Of a DNA stretch of 64,000 nucleotides, positions 12,014-21,844 are shown one piece after another. The notes below the pieces were generated by a model. It saw only the letters and a program-made list of their open reading frames with translations, had not been told where the DNA came from and did not search any database. The first letter of the stretch is position 1, and each line of letters opens with the position of its first letter. Position numbers and translations under genes: made by a program. The stretch lies in NCBI GenBank assembly GCA_007844125.1, contig CM017564.1:17539094-17603093 (forward strand), read 5' to 3'. The DNA is from Sinonovacula constricta. Lineage: Eukaryota > Mollusca > Bivalvia > Cardiida > Solecurtidae.

Positions 12014-12559
12014 AACTTGTTTTGGTATAGTATATGGATTTTGGGGTATTATATAGAGCTGTTGAAAACATTGTGCATTAACTATCTAGGTGTTTCTGTG
12101 CATGTACCTATTGCCTCTTTCATATTGCCAATAAGGCTTGAAAATCCAGTCGTAGCCCTTCTGGGCTACGAGTGCTTTGACTGGTTGAAATGTATTTTAA
12201 TGTAATGAGTTACCGAGCTTTAGAGTTAGTGACTCTTACCTCTTTGACAATGAAGCCCCAGTCTTGTTTTGGACAATTTAAATTCATGAAAATGTTAAAC
12301 TTATGTCGGAAAATGGCTCATAGTACAGATATGCATATTGTTTATCGTTTAACAAAGTGTTCATTTGTTCTAGCTTTTGTGACCTTCAATAGCTTCCTTG
12401 CAATTTTAAGTTAAGAAATTCACGAACATTGCATTTGTCATTAGCTAATATGGGTCATGCATATTTACGTTTGTAATGTGAACCTAAATGATTGCTGTGA
12501 GGACGAAAAAAAACTAATTGTGCAAGTAATATTAGAATAATAATATGAATTATTCTTTT

Positions 12560-13185
12560 TTGTACCTGTGAAAAATGGAAGGCGGTCATCCTCGCTGCTC
12601 CTTTGTCGGCTCTACGATTTATCTGCACATTATTCTGTCATGCCTTTTACATTTTTGTGTAGTAGACGTGACTATTTCAGTGTTACATCATATTCTTTAA
12701 TTTTTTATATTAAATGTTTAGCGCTAATGACCTAGATGTTTACTTAAGTATCAAAACAAACATTATGATGTTAAAGTGAACTGCATGAATATGTAGCAAA
12801 CCTTTGAAATGTGTAAACCGTTATAGTAAAAGCATTTGTGCTGCAATAAAACATGCAAACCGTCCCATGTCGGTGGAGTTTGAATTATATGTTTCTTCCT
12901 TTATTGAATTTTTAGGTAATATAGAACCCTACGCCCGAATTAACCTGAACGTCAATTCTATTTACTGTAGTGCTAGTTATATGTCTTAAGCTGTATGGTT
13001 ATTATAATACAAGTAAACAAACGTTAATATAACAATCTTGAGCATTGCACACATTCGGTATATTTCGCAAACTTATTTAGAATTAGTATATAAAAAGGAA
13101 GCGCTGGCTGAAAAGATTGTAAATACACGCAGTCTTTATTGCTCAGCTCTATGTCAGCTTACACTAAATGAACTATGGAAGGCAA
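12560..13185 (+). repeat. Segmental repeat, copy A
   Basis: Diverged match to 38630-38700 (blocks around 'tatctgcacattatt') and to 53290-53560 (blocks 'gcatttg.gct', 'catgtcggtgg', 'ccgaatta', 'gcattg.acacat', 'ggctgaaaagattg'). Blocks keep order and spacing, so this is homology and not chance. Short frames at 12804 and 13038 fall in it and show no coding conservation against the other copies. Confidence 0.65.
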
Positions 13186-13205
13186 GATTCACCACTCATT
13201 GCAAC

Positions 13206-13254
13206 ATTCGAATGCTCGGATAATTGTTTATCCGAACGTTCGAACGTTCGGAAC
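13206..13254. repeat. Hairpin plus 22-bp perfect palindrome
   Basis: TCGGATAA-TTGT-TTATCCGA (13216-13235) is an 8-bp stem with a 4-nt loop. It overlaps the perfect palindrome 13231-13252 with core CCGAACGTTCGAACGTTCGG. Related 'ttcgaatgct' and 'acgttcg' blocks recur at 14645-14690. Confidence 0.85.
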
Positions 13255-13321
13255 AAGTTTATAGATACAACAAAGAAAGTTGAGCTGATATGGTTGACGT
13301 AAAACTATAAAAAAAAACTTG

Positions 13322-13562
13322 TAAAGAATTGTGCAACGGTTTTAACAGTAAGAACCGAGTGTTCCAATTTAAGGAAAGTTTATGTGTCGATATTTAGTAA
13401 TAATTTCTCGTCAGTTACTTTCGTAATTAAAACAAAATAGGAAAGAATACGAGTTTGTAACATGTGTGTGTTTATTTCTGTCATGCATAAATAAATGTAC
13501 TTGGCAAACAAAGAAATTTTGTGAACGGTTGAACCATAAGAACTGATGTTTCCAATTCATCT
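13322..13562 (+). repeat. Imperfect direct repeat pair
   Basis: About 50 bp at 13322 ('aagaattgtgcaacgg' ... 'gtaagaaccga') recurs at 13511 ('aagaaattttgtgaacgg' ... 'ataagaactga'). Offset about 190 bp. Confidence 0.6.
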
Positions 13563-14640
13563 TGTATAGAATAAAACAAAACAGTCTGACCAGTATATAT
13601 ACCCAATCCTAATTTTGAGTTATACTTTATTAACATTATGTGGATGTTGTTTCACCCCATGGCACTGGTATTATGTCTCCGATACAGGCTAGTAGACAGT
13701 GGCAAGAAGTGTTAATTATGCAATTGTTAGCTGTGGTGGGGAATGTAGATGTGAGTGTCGCCCGCTAAGGCTGCTAGCAAGAGAGGATATCGTTGTCAAG
13801 GAAACAGCCAGCATGACCCCAAGATAAGACCCCCTCCCCCACATGATCACCTTACCAGCCACAGGTGTGAAAGAAAATCGTTCCACTCGTAGATCTCACA
13901 CCTTCCAGCCCTTTACCCTACCTTTCTCCTAAATTGGCATTTATAAGTTTCAACACTTATTATTAAGCATACTAATTATTACAACCATTATAACACACCA
14001 ATAAGCTGTACATATACAATGTATTGCATTCTTTTGAGACATTTTTGTCTTACAAACAGCGTGCATATTTGCTTTTCCTATGAATAATACACCAGAGTAG
14101 ATTGATAATGATATATAAGCCCACAAACCCATAAAAATATTTGGTTAAGTGATGTATAAAAGGTGGCTGTTCAGTCCTTATAATTGTATATAATAAACAA
14201 ATCACGTGATCTAATTAATTATTCATTGAACCAAATTTTGACCAGACGGGTTCCAAGATATTACTCGCCTACTGAGCTGTACCGTATGCGAGCGGGTAAC
14301 AGTTTGCTATATTACACTATCGGCTGCCTGCCAGTGGGAATTCCCCAGGTTGAACAATAGCATAGTGGATAAAGTTAATAGTCCATACGCTGCTGATATA
14401 AAGGAAAAAAACGACAGCAATCTTAACGATCTTCATATTCTGATGCCATGACAAGACTTATTATCTAACCACCAAAATTTAACGCATCTTAACAGGTAAC
14501 AGGTTTGAATTATAAATAGTTAAGGTGTGAACACTAACCGTTTGAGCTAGAAACAGCATGTCCTTGGTCGTTTTTGTTATATGATTTCAGTTTAGTCGAA
14601 ACAAATTTGTTTAAGTTTTCTTTGGAGAAGAATCTTGTTT
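13563..14640. other. No gene seen; one C-rich patch
   Basis: The patch 13740-13920 is less AT-rich. Its minus strand has three close G runs (complement of 13817-13840) that could fold as a G-quadruplex. No ORF with family resemblance. Confidence 0.5.
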
Positions 14641-14644
14641 TGTT

Positions 14645-14690
14645 AACCGAATGTTCGAATGCTAAAAATACATTCGGACGTTCGATATAT
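14645..14690. repeat. Short inverted repeat related to 13206-13254
   Basis: CGAATG and CATTCG arms around 'ctaaaaata', followed by 'gacgttcg'. Shares 'ttcgaatgct' with 13209-13216. Confidence 0.55.
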
Positions 14691-14721
14691 ATCCTACACG
14701 ACTCATGGAGTATCTTTTATA

Positions 14722-15935
14722 AGAAAAATATATGATATAGATCTAAAAAAATATTCACACAACTCTTTACATCTGTGGCTAGGTTACCTTTAAACAGACA
14801 GGACTGTGGTTTCTTTGGTTATACCACATTTTGATAGTCATACTTTTTCTATCTATTTCAAAAATTTCCCCTCAACAGTTGGAAACATGAATTCGCACTT
14901 GATTTTCCTAGAAAATATTTAATCAACCCGTCTTAATTTGAAATAGAAATGGACATGTAAGCATGTCTTACCGTATTATTTAATCTGTAAGATTATATTT
15001 TATTTAGTTACTAATTTAAACGCTATTTATTTGTTGTTTAACCTTTTTACATACACAAACATCATCAAAACAGAATGTAAAACTAATTTAGTAAAGACTT
15101 AAAATTCTAGACAAGGTTGTCTGGTGGTTTTAGATTTCAATAGTGTTAATTTTGCTGATTGCAGTTAAAATAAAAATGTATTCTGACATCTTTTCCTTAA
15201 ACCAAGCTTGTCAGGGTCTGATTTACAGAAGCATCTTTTCCATTGCACTTTAGATAAATGTTCATTTAACACATATTTAGATGTTTCTTTCGTATGGCAC
15301 ACCCACAATTGTGTTTTATTGTTAATAGGTAAAACGGGTATATTTAACTACTACATTGCTCAGCGTCAATTTATCAAGTTGATCGCATAAGAGGCAGTAC
15401 CGTGATGAAATTACCAATGACATACGAAAAAAAGCAAAGGTACATTTTTATTTTAACTCACGCAATCAGAAAAAATAAACATTATTGAAATCCAAAACCA
15501 CCAGACAACCTTAAATGTCTAGACGTTTACGTATTTACTAAATTATTTTTTCAATCTGTTCTGATGATGTTTGTGTATGTAAAAATCTTAATACAATAGT
15601 AGGTTAATGAATTTATAAAAGGTGAAACAACAAAGAAATAGAGTTTAAGTTAGTAACTAAATAAAAATGAATCTTACAGATTTTATCATACGGTTAGACA
15701 TACTTACATGTCCATTTCTATTTCAAATTCAGACGAGTTGATTACATCCTCTTCAGTGAAAATAACGTGCGAATTCATGTTTTCAGATGCTGAGGTGTAA
15801 TTTTTAAACAAAGAAAAGGTATGACTATCAAAATCTGGTATAACCAAACAAAACACAGTACTGTGTGTTTATACCTTACTACAGATGTAAAGAGTTGTGT
15901 GAATATCTTGATAGATACATCATTACTCGTGTTTA
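14722..15935. repeat. Large foldback (inverted repeat, ~450-bp arms)
   Basis: The left arm (about 14722-15180) is matched by the reverse complement of the right arm (about 15430-15935) over nearly its full length, around a ~250-bp spacer. Shared blocks include 'atattcacacaactcttta', 'aacatgaattcgcac', 'tgaaatagaaatggacatgt', 'tacatacacaaacatcatca' and 'ggttgtctggtggtttt'. Arms differ by substitutions and indels, the right arm having an extra ~20 bp. This could be a foldback transposon, a MITE with long inverted ends, or an inverted duplication. Confidence 0.9.
15708..15789 (-). other. Exon-like segment in right foldback arm
   Basis: On the minus strand an 82-nt stretch lies between a pyrimidine-rich 'acacctcag' acceptor and a strong donor GTAAGTATG (complement of 15699-15707). 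One frame is open throughout, with residues MNSHVIFTEEDVINS then an acidic end EFEIEMD. The equivalent left-arm segment keeps the donor-like GTAAGC but has in-frame stops. It could be an internal or first coding exon of an unknown gene or element. No domain is recognised. Confidence 0.3.
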
Positions 15936-16009
15936 TGTATATGGTTCTCAAATGTTAGCTTGTTATCAAGTTTGTTTGTTAACGTCCTTCACTTTGCTAT
16001 TCCGTGTCC

Positions 16010-16285
16010 ACATTCATTAAATTTTCTTGGTTATCATTTCTAAAGCCGATCTTTGACCATTCTAACATATCGAATATATCTTTGGGAAGTTTGACATAGT
16101 CCTCAGCCTCATCTGTTGTCCGGAATAGTGTCATGTCATTAGTAAACAGATATATATCGCCTTGATTTAAGATACTTTATGTAAACGTCATGTTGAGACG
16201 TCATTGCCATCTCTTTGTTTTCTATTGCTTGAACAGCTTGTGTGGACATAACAGAAAACTGTCCAAAGTTGTACAACTTTATTTA
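16010..16285 (-). pseudogene. Possible decayed coding segment, unknown protein
   Basis: The minus strand holds two overlapping open frames in a codon-like composition: MSTQAVQAIENKEMAMTS, then, one frame over, GDIYLFTNDMTLFRTTDEA followed by YVKLPKDIFDMLEWSKIG and a stop near 16010. A single frameshift would join them. No family is recognised; a vague likeness of the second piece to RT palm text is not enough to call. It lies beside the foldback and may belong to the same unit as the exon-like segment at 15708. Confidence 0.3.
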
Positions 16286-16610
16286 TCAATGAGCTCAGTA
16301 TGTCTTCTTAATCAAATGTTTTAAAGTAGAAACAGTGAGTTTGACTTAAATTAAGAAAGGACTCGTCTCATTTTATTGCGACAATCTCACTACCATAATG
16401 TCTGTTTTTTCTAAATATAAAAAATTAACGCAAAGTGATCACATGTTATAACTATCATTCCACTAAGGCGCGTAGGACGTAATATGGAAAAGTCTTCCAG
16501 TTGAAATGGTGTGCGGTCTCCCGGTGGTTAAGCATTATTTGGCAGTGGCGTTTCTTCATCAAAATAGCTTGTCGTTGATGTAACGATCACAATTGTGTGA
16601 TTTAGTCTTT

Positions 16611-16744
16611 GTAATTATTATTATTGTTATTATTACTATTATTATTATTTTTATTATTATTATTATCATTATTATTATTATCATTATTATTATTATTATC
16701 ATTATCATTATTATTATAATTATTATTATCATTATTATTATTAT
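16611..16744. repeat. (ATT)n microsatellite
   Basis: ATT repeats with interspersed C and G substitutions. Hydrophobic Ile-rich frames across it are artefacts. Confidence 0.95.
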
Positions 16745-16758
16745 GTCAGTTTTCATTA

Positions 16759-17646
16759 TTGAAATCGACAGCATGTGGCTTGGAGCCTGATGATAGCAGA
16801 CGAGACGACAATCTTGGCAGCCTGGTAGCAAAGGCAATAAAAATATGCTCTCTAAATGTGAGTGGCTTAAGTAGATACATAAAACCTCTAGTTTTAAAGT
16901 TCAAAGATTTAATTTATGAACACGATATTAGTTGTTTCACAGAAACTAACACTGCTGAAAAAGACACAAACTTGGACATTCCGGGATATTTTTATTATGT
17001 ACAACATAGAAAACAAAGAAGCACGAAAAGGAAGAAGAAAAAAACAATTGTCTAGAAAATAGCTTGTGCTTGTGAATATATCTTGTGAATTAAATTGAAA
17101 TACGTTTTCCAAACTAAGTCGGAACCTCTGCTACTAGGAGCAGTGTACATACCACCGGATAACTCAAACTACTGGAAGGAAGACTTACTCTCTGATTTTG
17201 AAAATGAAGTATTAAGTAAATGCGCTGCATGTAAAGACGTCATCTTAACGGGAGATTTTAACAGTAGGACCGCTTTGCATCGCGATTTTATCCCATATGA
17301 TGTAGACAACAAATACAGAATATTAAAAGAGCTATCTATTTCGCTTAAAAGGTCGTCTGCTGATAACAGAGAAGTAAATATAAATGGAGCAAGACTAATG
17401 AAAATCTGTCAAAATAATAACCTACTCATGTTAAATGGACGATTTTCTCATGACAAAGATATTGGTAAATGCACTTTTTTCAAAGAAATAACTAAAGGCG
17501 ATACAAAGATTCCACAGCAATCATTCATCGAGTATCCTTTTGCAATTGTTGACTCGTTTAAATTGCTGAAATCATTTGATGTTGTTAATCATACGTTTAG
17601 TGATCACCATTCACTTGTCTTAGAACTTAAAGATAAAACTTTATAA
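16759..17646 (+). pseudogene. LINE endonuclease remnant
   Basis: 16759-17055 encodes IKICSLNVSGLSRYI and ISCFTETNT, the N-terminal strand (catalytic Asn) and the Glu strand of the APE-type endonuclease. After a stop and frame change, 17095-17646 (183 codons) has LLLGAVYIPPDNS, VILTGDFNSRT, and near its end FSDHHSLVLEL, so the GDFN and SDH motifs survive. The reading frame ends at 17646 with no reverse transcriptase after it. It begins right after an (ATT)n tract. The copy is internally deleted or 3' truncated, and is a different family from the LINEs at 5.5 and 18.0 kb. Confidence 0.85.
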
Positions 17647-17970
17647 AATAAATAATGTAAAACCGAAATCAGATTTTTATCAAGGGGAGACATCAACAAC
17701 CACAATTCAATACAATAAATAAATGCACTAAAGCACAACTAATATATTCTCCCGAAATTTCCCTCCCGAGAACACAAACGGATTTTCAAAATACACAAGG
17801 GAAAAGAGAAACTTTTGTTTTAAAAGACAATCCGTTCAGTTGATGCTTTCTCGTCGTTGTCATTTGTTTTTGTTTTTGCTTGTTGCAAGATGTGTTATTA
17901 ACAAACACAATGTGCTAATATTCGACTAAATAAAGTGAATGTATATGATGATGATATGTTGTGTGATTCA
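17647..17970 (+). mobile_element. Probable LINE 3' region with short (GAT)n tail
   Basis: A/T-rich stretch ending in 'aataaagtgaatgtat' and 'atgatgatgatatg', the sort of polyadenylation signal plus short tandem tail seen at LINE 3' ends. If it belongs to the endonuclease remnant, the RT part was deleted internally. Confidence 0.4.
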
Positions 17971-18100
17971 ATTCTCGTGCATTAATGCACAACATCTCAT
18001 TGGAAACTGTTGCTATCTAGCTGTTTGTTTGATGTCTTTTTAATACCTTGTTGGCATCCTTCTGTCTCTAGAGACAACGGAATCTGCACCTGAGTATTTA

Positions 18101-19066
18101 TTAAGTTGTGGGGCAGCAGCGGCGACTGTGGCGGAATAAGCCAATGCGGCAGCTGCAGCTTCTGCCGCATTTGCTGCAAGTGTGGTCCTTGTTGGTTACT
18201 ATTGGGGCATCAGTGGTAGGCTGGATTCTGTGCTGTTTACGGCTCTTTTTTCCTCACGCTGGATCTCTCTCATCTCCTCAGCCTGCTTGATGCCGGTTTT
18301 TGACATTTGCACACCAGCTAGAGCGATCTGAGGATGCTCCTAAGAGATCTGCTGGATTGATGTTGCATGACTTCAGATCCCTCTTGCAGACATCATTGTA
18401 GCGCAGGGCTGTTCGTCCGATTGACCGTGTTCCAGTGGCGAGCTCGCCATAGAGGATGTCTTTGGGATGGGGCCATCGTCCATCCTGCATACGTGTCCGA
18501 GCCAGCGTAGGCACCTCTGGGAGAGGGTGGCGAACATGACTGACATGCCTGCCTTGGCAAAAACATCGTTGGAGATGCGATCCTGCCAGGTGACGCCGAG
18601 AAGTCGTCTGAGGTTGCGCATGTTGAAGGCCTTCAGTCTTCGTTCTTGGTGCATGTACAGGGTCCAAGCCTCACCTTCATACAAAAGGGTGCTCGGCACG
18701 CATGCTTGGTAAACCTTTATCTTTGTGTTGAGGGTCAGCATGCAGTTATCCCACACACGCTTCGATAGGCGGGCTACGGCGGTTGCTGCTTTGCCTATCC
18801 TCACGTTGAGCTCGGCATCCAGGGATAGGTTGCTTGAGATTGTGGAGCCGAGGTTTTTTAATTTGTCCACCACCTCCAGTGTGTGATTGCCTATGGTAAT
18901 TGTGGGAGTGGTGCTGATATCCTGACCCATGATGTCTTCTTGAGGTTGATGGTGAAGCCAAACCCTGTACACGCCTTCGCAAAGAGAGTGATGAGTCGCT
19001 GAAGGGCGGCTTCCGTGTAAGCAGTGGGGGCGGCATCATCAGCAATGACCATCTCCCGGATGAGGG
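18101..19066 (-). pseudogene. LINE RT C-terminal part with zinc finger
   Basis: Continues the RT after the inserted dimer. Begins SLIREMVIADDAA, where IADD is the catalytic motif C box (usually FADD), then LVDKLKNLGSTISSNLSLD-like text, RIGKAATAVARLSKRVW, YEGEAWTLY and LRWLGHVCRMDDG. After a frame change near 18470 it reads DILYGELATGTRSIGRTAL and ends in HTCSKCGRSC...CRIGLFRHSRRC, a Cys-Cys-His-Cys finger typical of LINE ORF2 C-termini, with the stop at 18101-18103. The zinc finger probably binds the template RNA or target DNA. Confidence 0.85.
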
Positions 19067-20305
19067 ATCTATGTTGTCATTTAATTCATCCTATAAGGAT
19101 TGTTACGTGTATTTCCTTTGATGGACATTGAACTTTGGTTCTTCAATTCCATCTTCACATGAACAGGATGCTACAACCATTTATTCGTCTCTGGTCATGT
19201 TTGTTCATGATTCAGAAAGCTAATTTTATTTGTGGACAACCATTTTTGTGTTGTTTTTCAAATCGAAATAATACCATATTCCTTTTCTGAACACTATGTG
19301 GACATTATTTTTCGATGACGTCACTACTTTCGTCATAACGTATAGAAAATATCAGCGCATGGTCATTTTGTTTTCAAATAGATCGTTTGCTTTTCGTTGC
19401 TTGCATTTGAGAAACTCGTCAGGAAGTGCGAGGTTAGAGCTCTGTAAAACCGGTTTAAGCACCCCAGTCGGTCCATATTGCCGACTGACCGTTCCAAGGC
19501 GGTAACTGTCGGGTTTGCTCTTTTCCTTAAATGACTCTTCACAAATTTGTTCTTACTTTTCGCTTGGCTTGCATGTGAAATACCTTTGTTCTGTGCCTTT
19601 TTCGGAGTTTGGTATATGTTGCAATACTCATAGGACTTTGTCATATATTCTTATTCATGATCACAACAATGTTACTTGTGCAGTGTGGCGGTCGTAAAAA
19701 ATCTCCCCGTGCATGTAATCTATGTTGTCATTTAATTCATCCTATAAGGATTGTTACGTGTATTTCCTTTGATGGACATTGAACTTTGGTTTTTCAATTC
19801 CATCTTCACATGAACAGGATGCTACAACCATTTATTCGTCTCTGGTCATGTTTGTTCATGATTCAGAAAGCTAATTTTATTTGTGGACAACCATTTTTGT
19901 GTTGTTTTTCAAATCGAAATAATACCATATTCCTTTTCTGAACACTATGTGGACATAATTTTCGATGACGTCACTACTTTCGTCATAACGTATAGAAAAT
20001 ATCAGCGCATGGTCATTTTGTTTTCAAATAGATCGTTTTCTTTTCGTTGCTTGCATTTGAGAAACTCGTCAGGAAGTGCGAGGTTAGAGCTCTGTAAAAC
20101 CGGTTTAAGCACCCCAGTCGGTCCATATTGCCGACTGACCGTTCCAAGGCGGTAACTGTCGGGTTTGCTCTTTTCCTTAAATGACTCTTCACAAATTTGT
20201 TCTTACTTTTCGCTTTGCTTGCATGTGAAATACCTTTGTTCTGTGCCTTTTTCGGAGTTTGGTATATGTTGCAATACTCATAGGACTTTGTCATATATTC
20301 TTATT
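19067..20305 (+). mobile_element. GCGAGGTT element, tandem dimer B, inserted in LINE
   Basis: Units 19067-19655 and 19718-20305 (589 and 588 bp) surround a 62-bp linker (19656-19717). The flanks are LINE coding sequence: left 'ccggatgaggga' (SLIRE), right 'ggtctttgctct' (RAKT). The two halves of the LINE would join with only a few bases missing, so the insert is the whole 1.24-kb dimer. No target duplication is seen. The two units are nearly identical and share variants absent from dimer A ('cagcgcatggtc', 'cagtcggtccat', 'aatgactcttc'). The core holds a perfect 7-bp hairpin CAGTCGG/CCGACTG. Confidence 0.9.
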
Positions 20306-21340
20306 GGTCTTTGCTCTAAGGCGGGTAAGGTTAAATAGGTTCCCGTCGCTCCGTGTGTGGAGGAAGATGCCATTTTCGGACTCGCTGAAAGCGTAGCGCA
20401 GGAGCAGGGAGAAGAATATTCCGAAAAGTGTCGGGGCCAGGACGCAACCTTGTTTCACTCCGCTCTTGTTTGGGAAGGGGTCCGATGATGCTTCGTCATA
20501 CTGAACAGTGCCAGACGTGTTGTTGTGGAATGACATGACCATCTTCATAAGCTTGGTGGGGCATCCAATCTTGTTAATGAGGGCGAAGAGACCAGATCGA
20601 CTGACCAAGTCAAATGCCTTGGTCAGGTCGATGAAGGCGAGGTACAGGGGACGTCGCTGTTCGTGGAACTTTTCCTGCAACTGCCTGAGGGAGAACACCA
20701 TATCGATGGTTGATCGCTTGGCCCGTACCCGCACTGTGACTCGGGATACAAGCGATCAGCAGCCGGTTGAGGACTACCCTGGCGAAGCCTTTTCCAACAA
20801 TGCTGAGAAGAGATTCCACGATAGTTGTTGCAGTCGCTGCGGTCGCCTTTGTTCTTATAGAGCGTGATGAACTTCGCATCCGTCATGACTTGGGGTATCA
20901 ATTCCTCTTTCCAGCACTGTAACACAAACTCATGGAGGTGTCCAAGGTGGGAGCTCTCTTTTGCGGCCTTCACAACCTCTGGTGGGATTCCGTCATTGCC
21001 TGGTGCTTTCCCACATGACAGTGTGTCAATGGCCTTTCTGAACTCCTCGAGGGTAGGTGGCGAGTCGAGTTCTTTCATTGTGGTCAGTGGGATGGTGTTC
21101 TCCATGGCTCTGTCAGTAATGACAATCTCTCTTAAATATAACTCCCCATAGTGCTTAACCCATCTCTCCATATGCTCCCCACGGTCCTTGATGGTGATGC
21201 CGGAGGTGGGCTTGAGGGGTGCGGTTTTGGTGACACTAGGTCCAAAAGCTTTCTTTAACCCCTCATACATGGCACGGGTGTTTCCGCAGTCTGCAGAGTT
21301 CTGTATGTCACTGCAACGCTTCAGTAGTTGTTGGCGCACC
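20306..21340 (-). pseudogene. LINE reverse transcriptase, N-terminal part
   Basis: Open segment 20623-21339 carries DTLSCGKAPGNDGIPPEVV, WKEELIPQVM, FITLYKNKGDRSDCNNYRG (fingers and motif 1-2). After a frameshift, 20610-20879 carries VGKGFARVVLNRLL. After another, 20291-20734 carries STIDMVFSLRQLQEKF, YLAFIDLTKAFDLVSR (motif A with catalytic Asp), KSGVKQGCVLAPTLF (motif B), and breaks off at LTRLRAKT where the dimer begins. Motif C lies on the other side of the insert. Confidence 0.9.
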
Positions 21341-21835
21341 TGCGGGCGATTCTCTTGGCGTTGTTGAATTCTCCGAGCACCGAACAGGGTTTTCTTCGCT
21401 GGTATCTCTCTAATCCTTGTTTCGATCTCCTCATAGAATGCATCTTAGCCTCGGCTGTGGAACAGAGTGTGGGGGAGTAGACGCTAAAGATGTGTGCAGG
21501 GCCTGAGGAGGTAGTAAGACGGAGTGAGAGGATGCGTTCGGTTCCCTGTGAAGGAGGTTCGACTGGTTGTAGGAGGGAGTTGCGTACTGGGAACCCAACT
21601 CCGCATAGTCGGCGCTCATCTGACCCCAGTCCGTGCCAGAAGAACGTGAAGTCATTCTCCTTGAGACTGCCACTGGAAGCGAGGCGTGTCTTCTGGAGGG
21701 CGGCAATGTCGATATTCCGCTTGGCCAGCTCGCGGTCGATGATGGCGTTTTTCCTGGCGTCGTCTACTTGTTGAAGGTCGTCAGATAGGTCAGGACACAC
21801 TGTTCTGACGTTCCAGGTTGCCAGCCGCAGGGATG
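21341..21835 (-). pseudogene. LINE endonuclease, internally deleted
   Basis: Starts LRLATWNVRTV (catalytic Asn), then RNIDIAALQKTRLASS, where the Glu of the usual QETR is replaced by Lys, then FFWHGLGSDERRL, ILSLRLTTSSGPAHIFSVY and CSVLGEFNNAKRIARRC. The GDFN motif is here GEFN and runs straight into a sequence that normally lies far downstream, just before the RT. The C-terminal half of the endonuclease, including SDH, is missing. Activity is excluded. Confidence 0.85.
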
Positions 21836-21844
21836 GTAGTTTCT

